A stretch of 6,146 nucleotides of DNA from an uncultured Clostridia bacterium (GTDB lineage: Bacteria > Bacillota > Clostridia > Oscillospirales > Acutalibacteraceae). Shown here in pieces: positions 1 through 5,043 of this stretch. Position 1 is the stretch's first letter; the number at the start of each line of letters is the position of its first letter. The notes below the pieces were generated by a model that worked only from the letters and a program-made list of their open reading frames with translations, did not search any database and was not told where the DNA came from. The DNA lies in assembly GCA_947565265.1 (NCBI GenBank), contig CANOFK010000082.1, positions 1 through 6,146 of the forward strand, written 5' to 3'. The translations under genes were made by a program, and so were the position numbers.

Positions 1-69
1 GAGGCGCAAGCGCTATGAAAGCAAAAAAAGAAAAAGAAAATAGAAATAAGAAATAAAAAAAGAAAAAAC
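1..69 (+). other. A/purine-rich tract, possibly the end of an upstream gene
   Basis: Positions 20-69 are almost entirely A and G, with T only at 41, 47 and 54, in sharp contrast to the GC-rich sequence that follows. Two frames could be the tail of a plus-strand gene entering from the left. One reads RRKRYESKKRKRK and stops at 41-43; the other ends in a Lys-rich tail and stops at 54-56. The third frame stops at 16-18. Basic tails of this kind occur on ribosomal and other RNA-binding proteins, but so short a piece does not identify a family, and A-rich sequence gives Lys-rich peptides in any frame. No -35/-10 promoter is visible here. Confidence 0.3.
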
Positions 70-189
70 TAAGGCCCTTAACTCGCCAACGGTCGAGCGT
101 CAGCCTTGCGGCCATAGGGCGGCCGGTAACGGCTAGGCCGGGTCCAGGGACGGCCTTAGTCCCTGGCGGAGTTTGAGGCGGAGCCTCAA
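68..189 (+). promoter_or_regulatory. Candidate structured 5' leader of the DAHP synthase gene
   Basis: This stretch upstream of aroF is dense in inverted repeats. A hairpin at 144-166 has an 8-bp stem (CCAGGGAC/GTCCCTGG) and a 7-nt loop, GGCCTTA. A second at 173-189 has a 7-bp stem (TTGAGGC/GCCTCAA) and loop GGA. A third at 121-134 closes a GTAA tetraloop. A fourth, bulged, lies at 82-97. In addition ACTAAGGCC at 68-76 is the exact reverse complement of GGCCTTAGT at 152-160, so the 144-166 loop could pair back upstream as a pseudoknot or compete with the hairpin. No T-box consensus, leader peptide or U-tract terminator is visible. It may be a regulatory leader, or simply a palindromic intergenic repeat. 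No known riboswitch class is recognised. Confidence 0.35.
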
Positions 190-207
190 GGTCTTAAAGA
201 ACAGTGT

Positions 208-214
208 AAGGAAG
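208..214 (+). promoter_or_regulatory. Ribosome binding site of DAHP synthase
   Basis: AAGGAAG lies 8 nt before the ATG at 223. This supports that codon over the second in-frame ATG at 229. Confidence 0.75.
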
Positions 215-222
215 TGTAAGCA

Positions 223-1254
223 ATGTCCATGGAACGAAACAGGCAGTTGCCGGCGCCGGCGGATTTAAAGGCGCAATACCCGTTAGCGGCGGAAACGCAG
301 GCCATGAAGGCGGCGCGGGACAGGGAGATCCGGGCGGTATTTGAGGGCAAATCCGACAAATTCCTGGTGATTGTAGGCCCCTGCTCGGCCGACGACCCGG
401 AGGCGGTGCTGGAGTACGTACACCGTCTGGCAGAGCTAAACAGGGCGGTCCAAGACCGGCTGGTGCTGATCCCGCGGGTGTACACCAACAAGCCCCGCAC
501 CACCGGGCAGGGGTACAAGGGTATGCTGCACCAGCCCTCGCCGGACCGGGCCCCGGACCTGCTGGAGGGCATCATCGCCATCCGGCGTATGCACATCCGG
601 GTGATGGAAGAGTGCGGCCTCACCGCCGCTGACGAAATGCTGTACCCCGAAAACCGCAGCTATCTGGACGATGTGCTGTGCTACGAGGCCGTGGGGGCCC
701 GGTCGGTAGAGAACCAGCAGCACCGGCTGACGGCCAGCGGCATGGATATCCCGGTAGGCATGAAAAACCCCACCAGCGGCGACCTGGCGGTCATGCTCAA
801 CTCCATCCAGGCAGCCCAAAGTTCCCACAATTTCCTCTACCGGGGCTGGGACGCCACCACCACCGGCAACCCCCTGGCCCACGCCATTTTGCGGGGCGGC
901 GTAGATAAATACGGCACCTGCGTGCCCAACTACCACTACGAGGACCTCATGCGCCTATGGGAGCTGTACGGCCAGCGGGAGCTGCAAAACCCGGCGGTCA
1001 TCGTGGACGTAAACCACTCCAACTCCGACAAAAAATACAGGGAACAGGTGCGCATCGTCAGCGAGGTGCTCCACAGCCGCGGCTACAACCCGGCCCTGCG
1101 TAAGCTGGTCAAAGGCGTGATGATCGAAAGCTACCTGGAAGAGGGCTGCCAGCCCATTGGGGGCCAGCGGGTATACGGCAAGTCCATCACCGACCCCTGC
1201 CTGGGCTGGGGGGACACCCGCAACCTGCTCTTCAGCATAGCGGAGAAAGCATAG
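223..1254 (+). CDS. aroF: 3-deoxy-7-phosphoheptulonate (DAHP) synthase, class I
   Basis: This enzyme condenses phosphoenolpyruvate with erythrose 4-phosphate to DAHP, the first step of the shikimate pathway to Phe, Tyr and Trp, in the cytoplasm. The 343-residue protein is a full-length class I enzyme of the AroF/AroG/AroH type, which run to about 350 residues. The metal- and substrate-binding motifs are all present: GPCSADDP (Cys54), KPRTTGQGYKG (residues 90-100), ENQQHR (163-168), GMKNPTSGD (179-187), ILRGG (222-226), VDVNHSNS (His265), GVMIESYLEEG (Glu302) and SITDPCLGW (Asp324). By homology with E. coli AroG, Cys54, His265, Glu302 and Asp324 are the metal ligands. The family is commonly feedback-inhibited by an aromatic amino acid, but which one cannot be read with confidence here. 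The gene leads a plus-strand group with the small membrane ORF and the Nudix gene, neither of which belongs to the pathway. The symbol could equally be aroG or aroH; the family call is secure. Confidence 0.97.
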   Translation: MSMERNRQLPAPADLKAQYPLAAETQAMKAARDREIRAVFEGKSDKFLVIVGPCSADDPEAVLEYVHRLAELNRAVQDRLVLIPRVYTNKPRTTGQGYKGMLHQPSPDRAPDLLEGIIAIRRMHIRVMEECGLTAADEMLYPENRSYLDDVLCYEAVGARSVENQQHRLTASGMDIPVGMKNPTSGDLAVMLNSIQAAQSSHNFLYRGWDATTTGNPLAHAILRGGVDKYGTCVPNYHYEDLMRLWELYGQRELQNPAVIVDVNHSNSDKKYREQVRIVSEVLHSRGYNPALRKLVKGVMIESYLEEGCQPIGGQRVYGKSITDPCLGWGDTRNLLFSIAEKA

Positions 1255-1374
1255 CCTGGCTCCGCTTGCGGGCCCTGGCAGGCCAAAATAGAAACCAAAA
1301 AAGAGTGGAAAGAGTACGACAGCCCGGTTAAAAAAAGCTATGATGCCTTCCAGGCATTCTACTGTGACGGCCAC

Positions 1375-1557
1375 GTGGACGCCGCGCAAAAACTGATCAG
1401 TAACAACCTGACCTGGGCCGAATACAAGAACCTGTATACAGCCATGGGCGTGGGGGCCCTGCTGGCGGCAGCGGGCATTGTGCGGCTGCTGATCTGGAAA
1501 GCCCGAAAGAAACCGGCGCCCGCCCCAAACACCGAAGAACCGGAAGAAAGGAAGTGA
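1375..1557 (+). CDS. Small single-pass membrane protein, unknown function, start uncertain
   Basis: From the only normal in-frame start codon, a GTG, this encodes 60 residues. A hydrophobic segment at about residues 20-41 (core MGVGALLAAAGIVRLLIW) is followed by a basic KARKK stretch and an acidic, Pro-rich tail, PAPAPNTEEPEERK. This suggests one membrane helix with a cytoplasmic C-terminus. I do not recognise the family. The GTG has no ribosome binding site. The frame stays open upstream to the aroF TAG at 1252, and codons 1291-1374 read like real protein (ETKKEWKEYDSPVKKSYDAF, then QAFYCDGH). An ATA at 1288 sits where a start would be expected and would give 89 residues. The gene may therefore use an unusual start, have lost an ATG by one substitution, or be partly misread. 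Its stop codon follows directly on the Shine-Dalgarno sequence of the Nudix gene, which suggests co-translation. Confidence 0.55.
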   Translation: MDAAQKLISNNLTWAEYKNLYTAMGVGALLAAAGIVRLLIWKARKKPAPAPNTEEPEERK

Positions 1558-1566
1558 CCGCTACAT

Positions 1567-2049
1567 ATGAGCGCCATACGCAACTCCGCCAAAGCGCTGG
1601 TTTACCAAAACGGCCGGCTGCTGCTGAACTGCCACCTGACCAGCACCGGCGAGCGCTACTACGACCTGCCCGGCGGCGGGCAGCACCCCTATGAAACCAT
1701 GGAGGAAGCCATCATCCGGGAGGTGCTGGAGGAAACCGGCCTCACCGTAGAGCCGGTACGTTTCGCCGCCCTGGCAGAAGAAATCTTCACCGACGAAGGG
1801 ATGCGGGCGCGGTACCCCCAGTACTGCCACCGTTGTATGCACATTTTCCTGGTCAAAGTCCTGCCCGGCGCGGCGCAAGCCTGCGCGGAGCTGGACTTCC
1901 AGCAGACCGGCAGCCTGTGGGTCACGGCTGAGGAGGCGGAAAACCTGCCCCTGGTGCCCCTGCAACTCCGGGGCCGGGTGCGGGAGCTGCTAAACGCCCA
2001 TGCGCCGGTCTACCTGGGCTCCCTGCGCCGGGACGAAGTCTGTATGTAA
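1567..2049 (+). CDS. Nudix hydrolase
   Basis: This 160-residue protein belongs to the Nudix family, which hydrolyses nucleoside diphosphates linked to another group X, using divalent metal ions in the cytoplasm. A perfect Nudix box, GX5EX7REUXEEXGU, spans residues 37-59: Gly37, Glu43, Arg51-Glu52, Glu55-Glu56 and Gly58-Leu59. The preceding segment, ALVYQNGRLLLNCH, and the YYDLPGGG lead-in are typical of the fold. The substrate cannot be told from sequence. The ATG follows AAAGGAAG at 1547-1554 with a rather long 12-nt gap, and that site overlaps the end of the upstream small ORF, so translation is probably coupled. The gene ends just where a palindrome-rich intergenic element begins. That the last residues (LRRDEVCM) were altered by insertion of the element is possible but unproven. 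Confidence 0.93.
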   Translation: MSAIRNSAKALVYQNGRLLLNCHLTSTGERYYDLPGGGQHPYETMEEAIIREVLEETGLTVEPVRFAALAEEIFTDEGMRARYPQYCHRCMHIFLVKVLPGAAQACAELDFQQTGSLWVTAEEAENLPLVPLQLRGRVRELLNAHAPVYLGSLRRDEVCM

Positions 2050-2340
2050 AAGCCATCCCCGCCGGTCCGAGCATTTTTGACGAAATTATGGCCTTCGGCG
2101 TGGGCGTTGATTCTCGGCTGCCGCCTCGGTCGGCGACGGGAAATCGCCACTGGCGATTGTCGCCCCCTAAGAACCCCACCACCTTTGAAAAGGGCGAGGG
2201 CCACCGGGGGTGGCCGTCACGAGCCGACCGAACCGGCAGGTGAGACGACGAAACTTTTACTGTTTGTTCACCGAAACCTTGCTTTGGACAGACCCGGCAC
2301 ATTCACCACATTCGCCACATCGGGCCAGCCAGCGTCCCCC
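2050..2340. repeat. Palindrome-rich intergenic element, no convincing gene
   Basis: About 290 bases lie between the Nudix stop and the terminator. A two-tier hairpin at 2132-2164 has an inner 7-bp stem (AATCGCC/GGCGATT, loop ACT) and an outer 6-bp stem (GGCGAC/GTCGCC) with a GGGA bulge. A 7-bp hairpin lies at 2199-2215 (GGCCACC/GGTGGCC). GGTGA at 2239-2243 matches TCACC at 2268-2272, and a 9-nt unit is imperfectly tandem at 2300-2317. Several frames are open across it on both strands, but none has a ribosome binding site or a recognisable protein family. The pattern fits a dispersed REP/BOX-like repeat or a structured RNA. Only one copy is present in this window, so the repeat call is an inference. 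Confidence 0.4.
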
Positions 2341-2348
2341 AAAAACAC

Positions 2349-2379
2349 AAAAGAGAGGGCTTTTGCCCTCTCTTTTTTT
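2349..2379. terminator. Bidirectional intrinsic terminator between convergent genes
   Basis: A perfect stem, AGAGAGGGC/GCCCTCTCT at 2352-2360 and 2365-2373, closes a TTTT loop and extends by three A-T pairs to 12 bp. Seven T residues (2373-2379) follow on the plus strand. On the minus strand the hairpin is followed by TTTTGTGTTTTT, so it can also end the fakA transcript, whose stop codon is 13 bases away. It can serve both converging transcription units. Confidence 0.9.
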
Positions 2380-2389
2380 GCCGCCTGCC

Positions 2390-4066
2390 TTATTCCACCG
2401 AAACGATAAAGTAGTAAACCGGCTGGCCCCCGTTCACCAAGGTGATCTCCACATCCGCGTGCACCTTGGCCGCCAGTTGGCGTTTGGCCTCCTGTGCCTG
2501 CTCGGCGGTAATGCCCTCGCCGTAAATCAGGGTGATAAAGGAGGTCTGCTTGGTGGAGAGGGAGCGGGCCACCCGTACGCAGGTAGCCACCGGGTCCTTC
2601 TCGATATAGTGCAGCTTGCCGTTCTTCAGCCCCAAAATGTCCCCCCGGCGAATGGCCTCGCTGCCAAACTCCGAGTCCCTGGCCGCAAAGGTCACAAGGC
2701 CGGTGTCCACATGGCCCGCGGCTTCCAGCATGGCGGCGCGGTTTTCCTCCACACCGGCGTCCGGGTCCACGGCCAGCATAGCGGCCAGGCCCTGGGGGAT
2801 GGTCCGGGTGGGCAGCACAATAACCTCCCGGTCGTCCGCCAAGGGGATGGTCTGCTCCGCCGCCATCAGGATGTTCTTGTTGTTGGGCAGCACAAACACC
2901 TTTTTGGCAGGGGTAGCCAGCACAGCGCCCAGGATATCCTCGGTGCTGGGGTTCATGGTCTGCCCGCCGCTGACCACCACCGCGCAGCCCAGTTCGGCAA
3001 AAAGGCTCCGCAGGCCCTCGCCCGCCGCCACCGAAACAAAGCCCAGTTCCCCGGTGGGTTCCTGCCGCGCGGGCGCGGGCGCGGGGGCAGGCTCTTCCTG
3101 CACAGGGGCGTCCCCCCTGTGCAGTTGACGGTGCTGCTCCTTCATATTCTCAATTTTCACACTGAGCAGTTGGCCGTATTGCAGGCCGCTCTGCAAGGCG
3201 TCGCCGGGGTTTTCGGTGTGCACGTGTACCTTGATGATCTCCTCGTCGTCCGCCACCAGTACGCAGTCGCCTATGGTTTCCAGGTAAAGCCGCAGCTCCA
3301 ACGGGTCTTTGGCCACATCCGGGTCCCGCCCTACAATAAATTCCGTGCAATAGGTAAAGTGGATCTCCCCGTCAAAGGTAGCGGCGGCATTGCGGAAGAA
3401 CTCCGCGGTTTCCTGGGCCCGCTCCTCCTCCGATATCCCGGACTCCAGGATAATCCCGCTGCGCAAAACGCTGAGCATCCCCTCAAAAATCAGGCAAAGC
3501 CCCTGGCCGCCGGCGTCCACCACCCCGGCCCGTTTCAGCACAGGCAGCAGTTCGGGGGTTTCCTCCAGCGCCTGGGCCGCGCCCATACAAACCGCGTCCC
3601 AAACCCGCTCCGGCTCCTCCGTCCCGTGGTTAAGGGCGTCCCGGCCGAACTCGGCAGCCACCCTGGCCACCGTCAAAATCGTGCCCTCGGTGGGGCGGGT
3701 AACGGCCTTGTAGGCCTCCTCCACGCCCAGTTCCAGGGCGCGCACCAAGTCCTCCGGCCCCGCAGTTTCCACCTCGGCCAGCCCCCTGGCAATCCCCCTG
3801 TACAGCAGCGAGAGGATAACCCCCGAGTTCCCCCTGGCCCCCCGCAGCATGGCAGAGGCAGCGGCCTTGGCAACCTGGGCCACGCTGTCCGTGTCAGAAA
3901 GTTTCTTCAGTTCAGCCACAGCGGCCTCCATGGTCATGGACATATTGGAGCCGGTGTCGCCGTCCGGCACCGGGAAAATATTCAGGTCGTTCACCTGTTT
4001 CCTGTATTTGGCAATATTGTTCGAGCCGGAAATAATCGCGTTTTTAAGCTGGGCGCCTTGAATCAT
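2390..4066 (-). CDS. fakA: Fatty acid kinase FakA (DhaL/DAK2-domain, YloV family)
   Basis: FakA phosphorylates fatty acids bound to FakB (DegV-family) carriers, giving acyl phosphates for phospholipid synthesis, in the cytoplasm. The 558-residue protein has the full family layout. The N-terminal DhaL kinase domain (about 1-200) carries NIFPVPDGDTGSNM (Asp35 and Asp37 for Mg-ATP), RGARGNSGVILS (75-86), PTEGTILTV (125-133) and VVDAGGQGL (182-190). The middle domain has YCTEF (Cys240) and KVHVHTENPGD (His281, His283), matching the metal-binding Cys/His set described for Staphylococcus FakA. A Pro-Ala linker (about 320-338) leads to a C-terminal domain with the typical LPNNKNILMAAEQ motif. The ATG at 4066 is chosen over a GTG at 4075, because AAGGA at 4077-4081 is 10 nt from the ATG but only 1 nt from the GTG. 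The gene has its own promoter. No fakB is in the window, so carrier and regulatory partners are not seen. Confidence 0.93.
   Translation of the reverse strand: MIQGAQLKNAIISGSNNIAKYRKQVNDLNIFPVPDGDTGSNMSMTMEAAVAELKKLSDTDSVAQVAKAAASAMLRGARGNSGVILSLLYRGIARGLAEVETAGPEDLVRALELGVEEAYKAVTRPTEGTILTVARVAAEFGRDALNHGTEEPERVWDAVCMGAAQALEETPELLPVLKRAGVVDAGGQGLCLIFEGMLSVLRSGIILESGISEEERAQETAEFFRNAAATFDGEIHFTYCTEFIVGRDPDVAKDPLELRLYLETIGDCVLVADDEEIIKVHVHTENPGDALQSGLQYGQLLSVKIENMKEQHRQLHRGDAPVQEEPAPAPAPARQEPTGELGFVSVAAGEGLRSLFAELGCAVVVSGGQTMNPSTEDILGAVLATPAKKVFVLPNNKNILMAAEQTIPLADDREVIVLPTRTIPQGLAAMLAVDPDAGVEENRAAMLEAAGHVDTGLVTFAARDSEFGSEAIRRGDILGLKNGKLHYIEKDPVATCVRVARSLSTKQTSFITLIYGEGITAEQAQEAKRQLAAKVHADVEITLVNGGQPVYYFIVSVE
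3098..3124 (-). repeat. Perfect 11-bp inverted repeat inside fakA
   Basis: CTGCACAGGGG (3098-3108) is the exact reverse complement of CCCCTGTGCAG (3114-3124), leaving a 5-nt loop. It encodes LHRGDAPVQ at the start of the Pro-Ala linker between the middle and C-terminal domains of FakA. It lies beside a GC-rich low-complexity run at about 3067-3092 that encodes the APAPAPA stretch. Confidence 0.7.
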
Positions 4067-4076
4067 GGAAAACACA

Positions 4077-4081
4077 TCCTT
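4077..4081 (-). promoter_or_regulatory. Ribosome binding site of fakA
   Basis: Read on the minus strand this is AAGGA, 10 nt before the ATG at 4066. The alternative GTG at 4075 directly abuts it and could not use it. Confidence 0.65.
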
Positions 4082-4106
4082 ATCTTATGAGTACGCAACC
4101 AATACG

Positions 4107-4128
4107 CGGCATGGCGGCGTCCATGCCG
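4107..4128 (-). promoter_or_regulatory. Hairpin in the fakA leader
   Basis: CGGCATGG (4107-4114) and CCATGCCG (4121-4128) form a perfect 8-bp stem with a 6-nt loop. GTACG at 4091-4095 and CGTAC at 4131-4135 could form an outer stem. It lies between the predicted transcription start and the ribosome binding site. There is no U tract, so it is not a terminator; it could affect mRNA stability or be a protein-binding palindrome. Confidence 0.4.
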
Positions 4129-4152
4129 GCCGTACAAACACCTTTTTACCTT

Positions 4153-4181
4153 ATTGTAGCACAGAATTTCCAAAAATACAA
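4153..4181 (-). promoter_or_regulatory. Probable sigma-A promoter of fakA with extended -10
   Basis: On the minus strand, TTGTAT (-35, 4176-4181) and TACAAT (-10, 4153-4158) are separated by exactly 17 bases. A TG dinucleotide one base before the -10 gives an extended -10 motif. The region is locally AT-rich within GC-rich sequence. Predicted transcription would start near 4146, leaving a leader of about 80 nt before the fakA ATG. The -35 matches the consensus at only three of six positions. Confidence 0.65.
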
Positions 4182-4211
4182 GTACAGGGCAAAATTAGCG
4201 CACGCCCACCC

Positions 4212-4985
4212 CTACGTCAGCGTCAGCCGTTCCACCGCCGTACACAGCCCGGTGCGCTCGTCCCCGGTAAACAGGACGCAGTCCATGCGGCAGGGGCCGC
4301 CGGCCAGTTCAAAGCGGGCGGGCATCTTGGTGGTATACCGGCCAATGATGATCTCCGGCTTAACCCCCAGCACCGAGTCCACCGGCCCGGTCATGCCCGC
4401 GTCCGTCAGGTAGCCGGTCCCCTTGGGCAGCAGGCAGCCGTCGGCAGTGGGCACATGGGTGTGGGTGCCAAAAAAGGCCGTCACCCGCCCGTCGGCGTAA
4501 AAGCCCAAAGCCCGCTTTTCCCCGGTGGCCTCGGCGTGAAAGTCCACCACCCGCAGCCGGGGCAGGCCGGGGGTGGCCAGCAGTTGGTCCAGCGCCTCAA
4601 AAGGCGAGCGCAGGCTCTCCAGGTAAACCGTGCCTATCAGGTTAAAAACCGCCACCTGCACCCGGCCCAGGTCGGCAATATACAGCCCGTGGCCGGGGGC
4701 CGCGGCCGGGTAATTGGCCGGGCGTAGCAGGTTTTCCGTGCTGTCATACAGGGGGTAGCTTTCCTTGCGCCGAAAGCTGTGGTTGCCGGTGGTAACCACG
4801 TCCGCGCCACTGTCCAGCAGGTGGCGCAACGAGTTCGGGGTAATGCCGTTGCCGTCCGCGCTGTTTTCCCCGTTGACAATACACAGGTCAACGCCCTTCA
4901 GCCGCTTAAGGCCGGGCAGCCGCTGGCGCAGGAAATCGCAGCCAATGCTGCCCACCACATCCCCCACACAGAGAATCGTAACCAT
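4212..4985 (-). CDS. ymdB: YmdB-family metallophosphoesterase (2',3'-cyclic nucleotide phosphodiesterase)
   Basis: Members of this family hydrolyse cyclic nucleotides with a two-metal centre. Bacillus subtilis YmdB acts on 2',3'-cAMP and influences biofilm and motility gene expression. The 257-residue length is usual for the family. The metal-binding residues are all present in order: Asp9 (GDVVG), Glu40-Asn41 (NGEN), Asn68-His69 (GNH), His150 (DFHAEAT), and His175 and His177 (GTHTHV). The family motifs LLRPANYP and LTDAGMTGP are also present. The ATG at 4985 is preferred over a GTG at 4994, because AGAGG at 4994-4998 lies 8 nt before the ATG and overlaps the GTG. The gene follows rny, as in B. 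subtilis, but a terminator-like hairpin lies between them. With no room for a promoter after that hairpin, ymdB probably depends on readthrough from rny or on a promoter inside rny. Transcription may continue into fakA, since no terminator follows. Confidence 0.95.
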   Translation of the reverse strand: MVTILCVGDVVGSIGCDFLRQRLPGLKRLKGVDLCIVNGENSADGNGITPNSLRHLLDSGADVVTTGNHSFRRKESYPLYDSTENLLRPANYPAAAPGHGLYIADLGRVQVAVFNLIGTVYLESLRSPFEALDQLLATPGLPRLRVVDFHAEATGEKRALGFYADGRVTAFFGTHTHVPTADGCLLPKGTGYLTDAGMTGPVDSVLGVKPEIIIGRYTTKMPARFELAGGPCRMDCVLFTGDERTGLCTAVERLTLT

Positions 4986-4993
4986 AAAAAACA

Positions 4994-4998
4994 CCTCT
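4994..4998 (-). promoter_or_regulatory. Ribosome binding site of ymdB
   Basis: AGAGG on the minus strand, 8 nt before the ATG at 4985. It begins only 4 nt after the T run of the upstream terminator hairpin. Confidence 0.7.
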
Positions 4999-5002
4999 AC
5001 TG

Positions 5003-5031
5003 AAAAAGGGCGCGCCTTTCACAGCGCGCCC
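5003..5031 (-). terminator. Intrinsic terminator or attenuator between rny and ymdB
   Basis: On the minus strand an 8-bp all-GC stem (GGGCGCGC at 5008-5015 with GCGCGCCC at 5024-5031) closes an 8-nt loop and is followed directly by five T residues (5003-5007). It starts 12 nt after the rny stop codon. The T run is short, so termination is likely partial. It ends 17 nt before the ymdB start codon, which suggests it lowers ymdB expression relative to rny. Confidence 0.75.
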
Positions 5032-5043
5032 AACCAGGCCGGG

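Noticed and set aside
60..222. T-box or amino-acid attenuator upstream of aroF
   Set aside because: The conserved T-box sequence, a leader peptide rich in aromatic residues and a U-tract terminator are all absent.
436..936. Minus-strand 166-codon frame inside aroF
   Set aside because: It is a shadow of aroF, which has every class I DAHP synthase motif; the minus frame shows no family features.
1254..1283. Weak hairpin just after aroF (GCCTG/CAGGC) as a terminator
   Set aside because: The stem is only 5 bp, the loop is long, and it is followed by A residues instead of T.
2088..2243. A 51-codon frame starting ATG GCC TTC
   Set aside because: It has no ribosome binding site and spans two strong palindromes, so it looks like chance reading through a structured element.
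2077..2409. A 110-codon plus-strand open frame in the intergenic element
   Set aside because: It has no ribosome binding site, no recognisable motif and low-complexity Arg/Pro composition, and it runs through the terminator hairpin into the end of fakA.
2210..4090. A 626-codon open frame on the plus strand
   Set aside because: It runs antisense to almost all of fakA, which has complete family motifs. Its translation is rich in Gly, His, Gln and Pro, as expected from the complement of GC-rich codons, and it crosses the terminator.
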